Below, piece by piece: positions 60,115 through 64,000 of a DNA stretch of 64,000 bases. The DNA is from Isoetes taiwanensis. Its lineage: Eukaryota > Streptophyta > Lycopodiopsida > Isoetales > Isoetaceae. A model generated the notes under the pieces. That model worked only from the letters and a program-made list of their open reading frames with translations. It did not search any database and was not told the origin of the DNA. The number at the start of each line of letters is the position of its first letter. Positions within the stretch are counted from its first letter, which is position 1. Location: NCBI GenBank assembly GCA_021234155.1, contig JAJEKV010000011.1, positions 19,298,677 to 19,362,676 of the forward strand, given 5' to 3'. The position numbers and the translations under genes were made by a program.

Positions 60115-60528
60115 TTACAGACTTTTGATTACATAAACTTTTTTTCGCCATCGAAACTTCTTCACAAGGCCATGGTCTGTCGGCCTATGATCCCCTATGA
60201 TGGTATGCCTGGGAAATGCATACCCTATGTGTCCTGTTGAGTCCTCCGACACATCATCTGACGACAGGTCACTAACGACGTGAACGATCTTCATCTTCTT
60301 TGCTTCTGGCTCCCTGCTAGTGCTGGCTTCCTCATTGGGATGTGCTAGTGCCGGGCCGGCTTCGCGGTGCTTTCTCTTGCATACCTTTGCCTTCCTCCTG
60401 AGTGGCGTAAGGGGTGCTGATTTCACCGCCGAAGACCTGCGCCTAGAACTGGCGGGCTTAGGTCCTGCAGAAGAGGCCAGATCCTTCAACATTCGAAGGA
60501 TTGGACATCGGCTTCGAGTTATGGCCAT
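60115..60528 (-). CDS. Gene C, basic nuclear-type protein, unknown
   Basis: ATG 60528 opens MAITRSRCPILRMLKDLASS. The protein has 137 residues and is rich in Ser, Arg and Lys (RRRSSAVKSAPLTPLRRKAK, VCKRKHRE). An acidic/serine stretch VVSDLSSDDVSEDST follows, then a C-terminal GLVKKFRWRKKVYVI. No known domain. Two basic clusters look like nuclear signals. The frame stays open upstream to 60645 (a GTG), so a longer N-terminus is possible. It converges with the ULP1-like gene. Coding is supported only by length and non-random composition. Confidence 0.45.
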   Translation of the reverse strand: MAITRSRCPILRMLKDLASSAGPKPASSRRRSSAVKSAPLTPLRRKAKVCKRKHREAGPALAHPNEEASTSREPEAKKMKIVHVVSDLSSDDVSEDSTGHIGYAFPRHTIIGDHRPTDHGLVKKFRWRKKVYVIKSL

Positions 60529-60654
60529 TGGAAGAAGAGGCGCCGCAAGAACCTTGTCGCCGACACTAGATCGAACGGGAGGATCGTGGCTGTTCCTTTT
60601 TACCCGAAAGTTTTCAGATGCAATCCACGACGCGTTTTTAACCACGTGTTGATT

Positions 60655-60760
60655 GAATCATTAACCAACCATTGAATATTAACCACATTAACGAACCATT
60701 TAACCAACCATTGAATATCAACCAATTAACCATTGAATATTAACCATTAATGGAAGCCTT
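60655..60760 (+). repeat. Minisatellite aaccattgaatatt/c, block 1
   Basis: About six units of aaccaaccattgaatatta type. The same unit recurs in the same orientation at 62775-62880, flanking the acidic gene on the other side. Confidence 0.8.
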
Positions 60761-60837
60761 GGCAAATTTTCACAATTCTATCTTAAAATAGCATGGAACA
60801 TTCAATTACCCTAATGTGGATGAAATTGGGACGTGAG

Positions 60838-61240
60838 CCATGGGTCATGGGTTAATGTGGCCATGGGTTAATGTGGCCATGGGTTAATGAGGTCTTGGGT
60901 TGATGTGGCCATAGTGTTGATATGCCCATGGGTTAATGTCTCGGGTTAATGTGGTCATGGGTTAATGTGGCCTTGGGTCAATGTGGTCATGGGTCAATGT
61001 GGTTATGGGTCAATGTGCCCTTGGGTCAATGTGGTGGTCATGGGTTAATGTGGCCTTGGGTCAATGTGGTCATGGGTCAATGTGGTCATGGGTCAATGTG
61101 CCCTTGGGTTAATGTGGCCCATGGGTCAATGTGGTCATGGGCCATGGGCTTAATGTGGCCATGGGCTGATGTGGCCATAGGGTTGATGTGGCCATAGGGT
61201 TGATGTGGCCATAGGGTTGATGTGCCCTTGGGTCATGGGT
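60838..61240 (+). repeat. Array 2: ggttaatgtggccatg / gggtcaatgtggtcatg
   Basis: About 22 units, a more diverged version of array 1 in the same orientation (tcaatgtggtcatggg variants). The open frame across 60949-61197 (WVNVALGQCGHGS-type) is only the repeat read as protein. Confidence 0.9.
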
Positions 61241-61800
61241 AAACATTACTAATTTGCTAGTGTAGCGACCTTTTCTTCAATGAGTAATGATGCACATCAT
61301 TTTATTATTACAATTATCATTTCAAAATGATGAATACCATTATCAAACTCCGCCATTGTAGTGGAACAAATGTTAATGTCATATTCTAAATCCAATGGTT
61401 ATTTCTTCAAAGTGCACCCCTCTAATTTTTCATGGACATGACTAAGAATAATTGAATGACATTCGAACGCGCTCTCACTATTAGAATATTGGACCATGGT
61501 CTACTTTTTAATTACGAGTCTAATTGTCTACTTTTCGGGGCATGGATATATAGGGTAATGATATATAGGATTATAGGATTATAGGATATATAGGATAATG
61601 ATATATAGGATTATATGGGATAATAATTAATAAATTCTATGCATTTAAATAATGATTTTAGGAATCTATGGGATAATAATAATTAAATTAAATTTGTAAT
61701 GTAAATAATTTCGATTTATCGTATTCATTCGCATATATATGCCCGCGAAGGTTTCATTCTTCCCCAATTTTTTTCCCCCTCGCCCTCGCCCTCCCCCTCC
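61241..61800. other. AT-rich spacer with ataggatta repeats
   Basis: 61550-61640 has short repeats of tatataggattataggat. No gene. It is probably the upstream region of the acidic gene. Confidence 0.5.
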
Positions 61801-61819
61801 CCTGAACATGAAAGAGATC

Positions 61820-62232
61820 CGCCGGGCCGTTGCCTTGAGGAGAAGAACCTGAGGTCTCTTCTAAGAGACCTCGGACAGAGCCTCGGGTGGAATTCCCACC
61901 CCTGGCTGAGGTTTTTGCGAGCCTCGTGGATACGTGGTCATCCTCTTCCTCTTCTGATTCCGAATCAGAGGAGGAAGAAGAGTCTCTGTGTAGCCAGGAA
62001 TTCTTCACGGCCCAACTTGAGGGCGGGATATCTCCTGAAGACAACGTCTGGTCGGAGGCAGCAGAGGAAGATGAAGAGGACGCAGATTCCGCAGAGGATG
62101 AAGAGCAGTATTTCGAGGAGTGGCTCCTCTGGCTGAAAGGTAGTTTTGAAGTTTGAATTTTGTTCATTTACATTTCAATTTTCTAATCGTTTCGTGACCT
62201 GTAGATGATGCAGAAGAGGAAGAAGAAGAGTG
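61820..62232 (+). CDS. Gene D, acidic Ser/Glu-rich protein, two exons
   Basis: An open frame runs from about 61845 (KRPRTEPRVEFPPLAEVFAS) through a Ser tract and DSESEEEEESLCSQEF, then EDNVWSEAAEEDEEDADSAE and YFEEWLLWLK. A donor (aaag/gtagtt, 62141/62142) and acceptor (cctgtag/at, 62203) remove a 62-bp intron, giving DDAEEEEEE and stop at 62230-62232. The start is not settled: an ATG at 61808 is in another frame. Very acidic, likely nuclear, no domain recognised. The minus-strand open frame over the same place is a shadow. A 3' UTR-like region with duplicated segments follows. Confidence 0.5.
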
Positions 62233-62300
62233 AAAGCTCGGGCCTTCTTTTGTTTAGGAATGTACATGCTGGGCTCCCTGTTTTTTTCTTGTACATGCAG

Positions 62301-62633
62301 GCCTCCGGGCTTTTTTGAACTTTTTTTTTCTCTTGTATAGCCTTCGCCTTCGGCCTCTGATTTCAAGCCTCCGGGCTGAAGTAAATTGTATGTAAAGCCC
62401 TCTGGGCAAATTTTCTGAAATAGAGACTGAAAACTTTTGAATTCAGACTCAATTTAGTGGCCTCCGGGCCTTTTCGAACGTTTTTTTTCTCTTGTAAAGC
62501 CTTCGCCTTCGGGCTCTGATTTCAAGCCTCCGGGCTCAAGTAAATTGTGAGTTCGTCATTTAGATGTAAAGCCCTCTGGGCAAATTTTCTGAAATACAGA
62601 CTGAAAACTTTTGAATTCAGACTCAATTTGGTT
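62301..62633 (+). repeat. Tandem duplication, period about 160 bp, 3' of gene D
   Basis: gcctccgggc at 62301 and 62461 begin two copies that share cttcgccttcgg, ctctgatttcaagcctccgg and ctgaaaacttttgaattcag. Copy 2 has an extra gagttcgtcatttag. Confidence 0.9.
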
Positions 62634-62774
62634 CCTGCTTCACTAAAAATGTTGTGAACATCTATAACTGTAAAGCATTTCACAGGGTTTTTAGGATTCA
62701 CAGGGTTTGGGGCACACACAAATGTTGTACTAAAAATGCTGCTTCACTAAAAATGTTGTAAACGTTTACAACCT

Positions 62775-62880
62775 TTGCATATCAACCATTGAATATCAAC
62801 CATTGAACATAAATCATTTGAATACCAACCATTGAGTATCAACCATTGAACATTAATCATTAACCAACCATTGAATATTA
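62775..62880 (+). repeat. Minisatellite aaccattgaatatt/c, block 2
   Basis: About six units matching block 1 at 60655, same strand. Confidence 0.8.
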
Positions 62881-64000
62881 AATGTGGCCAACACTTCATG
62901 TGGCCACATTAACCCAATTTGGTAAAATGCCAAGATTCACACGTGGCCACATTAACCCAATCTGGTTAATGTGGACAAGGCTTCATGTGGCCACATTAAC
63001 CAAAATGGGTTTATGTGGTCAACACTTCATGTCGCCACATTAACCCAATTTGTTGAATGTGGCTAAACCTGGCCATGGCCACATTAACCCAATCTGGTTA
63101 ATGTGGCCAAGACTTTATGTGGCCACATTAACCCAATCTAGTTAATGTGGCCAAGACTTCATGTGGCCACATTAACCCAATCTGGTTAATGTGGCCAAGA
63201 CTTCATGTGGCCACATTAACCCAATCTGGTTAATGTGGCCAAGACTTCATGTGGCCACATTAACCCAATCTGGTTAATGTGGCCAAGACTTCATGTGGCC
63301 ACATTAACCCAATCTGGTTAATGTGGCCAAGACTTCACGTGGCCACATTAACCAAAATGGGTTAATGTGGACAAGACTTCTTGTGGCCACATTAACCCAA
63401 TTTGTTGAATGTGGCTAAACCTGGCCATGGCCATATTAACCCAATCTGGTTAATGTGGCCAAGACTTCATGTGGCCACATTAACCCAATTTGGTAAATGT
63501 GGCCAAGACTTCACGTGGCCACATTAACCCAATCTGGTTAATGTGGACAAGACTACTTGTGGCCACATTAACCCAATCTGGTTAATGTGGCCAAGACTTC
63601 ACGTGGCCACATTAACCAAAATGGGTTAATGTGGACAAGACTTCTTGTGGCCACATTAACCCAATTTGTTGAATGTGGCTAAACCTGGCCATGGCCATAT
63701 TAACCCAATCTGGTTAATGTGGACAAGACTTCTTGTGGCCACATTAACCCAATCTGGTTAATGTGGACAAGACTTCTTGTGGCCACATTAACCCAATCTG
63801 GTTAATGTGGACAAGACTTCTTGTGGCCACATTAACCCAATCTGGTTAATGTGGCCAAGACTTCATGTGGCCACATTAACCCAATTTGGTAAATGTGGCC
63901 AAGACTTCACGTGGCCACATTAACCCAATCTGGTTAATGTGGACAAGACTTCTTGTGGCCACATTAACCCAATCTGGTTAATGTGGCCAAGACTTCATGT
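62881..64000. repeat. Array 3: 44-bp units with inverted GGTTAATGTGGCC pairs
   Basis: Each unit has GGTTAATGTGGCC, a 12-base spacer (aagacttcatgt or variants), GGCCACATTAACC and a 6-base joint (caatct). Period 44 is seen clearly at 63181 and 63225. About 25 units run to the window end. Each unit could form a 13-bp hairpin. A variant spacer (aagacttcttgt) alternates in blocks, so there are higher-order units. Confidence 0.95.

Noticed and set aside
60949-61197. Open frame giving a WVNV.GQCGHGS repeat protein
   Set aside because: It is array 2 translated; the frame is open only because the unit is close to a multiple of three.
61754-62167. Minus-strand 137-codon open frame opposite gene D
   Set aside because: It mirrors an acidic low-complexity coding region; the plus strand has a splice chain and the minus strand does not.

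Overview
The window looks like nuclear DNA of a land plant with a large, transposon-rich genome. Genes have short introns with plant-type splice sites. There is a PLS-type pentatricopeptide-repeat (PPR) gene fragment, a subtilase pseudogene, LTR elements primed from initiator tRNA-Met, Helitrons, LINEs and a Ty3/gypsy element of the sushi/Tcn1-like kind. The PPR wording and the mix of elements suggest a fern or other seed-free vascular plant; this is inference. There are no rRNA genes, no convincing tRNA gene and no CRISPR array. Almost every recognisable coding region is mobile or broken.

Layout. 1.9-2.3 kb: piece of a plant DNA-transposon protein. 2.3-5.1 kb: decayed Ty3/gypsy gag-protease-RT. 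5.5-6.5 kb: LINE with most of its RT deleted. 7.5-14.5 kb: an LTR element (LTR 7521-9032, primer-binding site 9034-9045) whose interior lacks recognisable pol but carries an open histone H3-fold ORF (10618-11202), an H3-tail-like MARTKQTALR peptide at 10008, and five copies of a nested hairpin repeat around them. 16.0-18.2 kb: antisense LINE. 19.3-20.1 kb: subtilase pseudogene. 20.9-21.3 kb: element with perfect 89-bp inverted repeats. 23.1-24.7 kb: a second, inverted LTR of the same family. 27.4-28.7 kb: PPR fragment and a repeat with a very long GA run. 31.9-33.2 kb: gypsy integrase/chromodomain remnant and a third LTR piece. 33.2-36.0 kb: Helitron copy A. 38.7-40.0 kb: gene with a beta-class DNA methyltransferase-like order of motifs. 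40.7-42.0 kb: ankyrin exons and a Cys/His-rich transposon protein. 42.7-45.9 kb: probable non-autonomous Helitron. 45.9-46.5 kb: secreted-peptide gene exons with an inverted duplication. 48.2-54.6 kb: Helitron copy B, with an intron-containing Rep-helicase gene. 54.7 kb to the end: a distinctive region of several genes (ULP1-like protease with a C2H2 finger, a basic protein, an acidic protein, a small two-exon gene) bracketed by arrays of GGTTAATGTGGCC.

Two regions deserve most attention. The first is the H3-fold ORF inside an LTR element, framed by hairpin repeats. The second is the gene cluster from 54.7 kb onward: the same 13-bp word occurs as head-to-tail arrays on the left and in the middle and as inverted pairs on the right. 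That resembles subterminal repeats of a large DNA transposon, but no transposase is visible before the window ends inside the right array.

All gene models are read by eye from frames, splice signals and remembered family motifs. No search was run.
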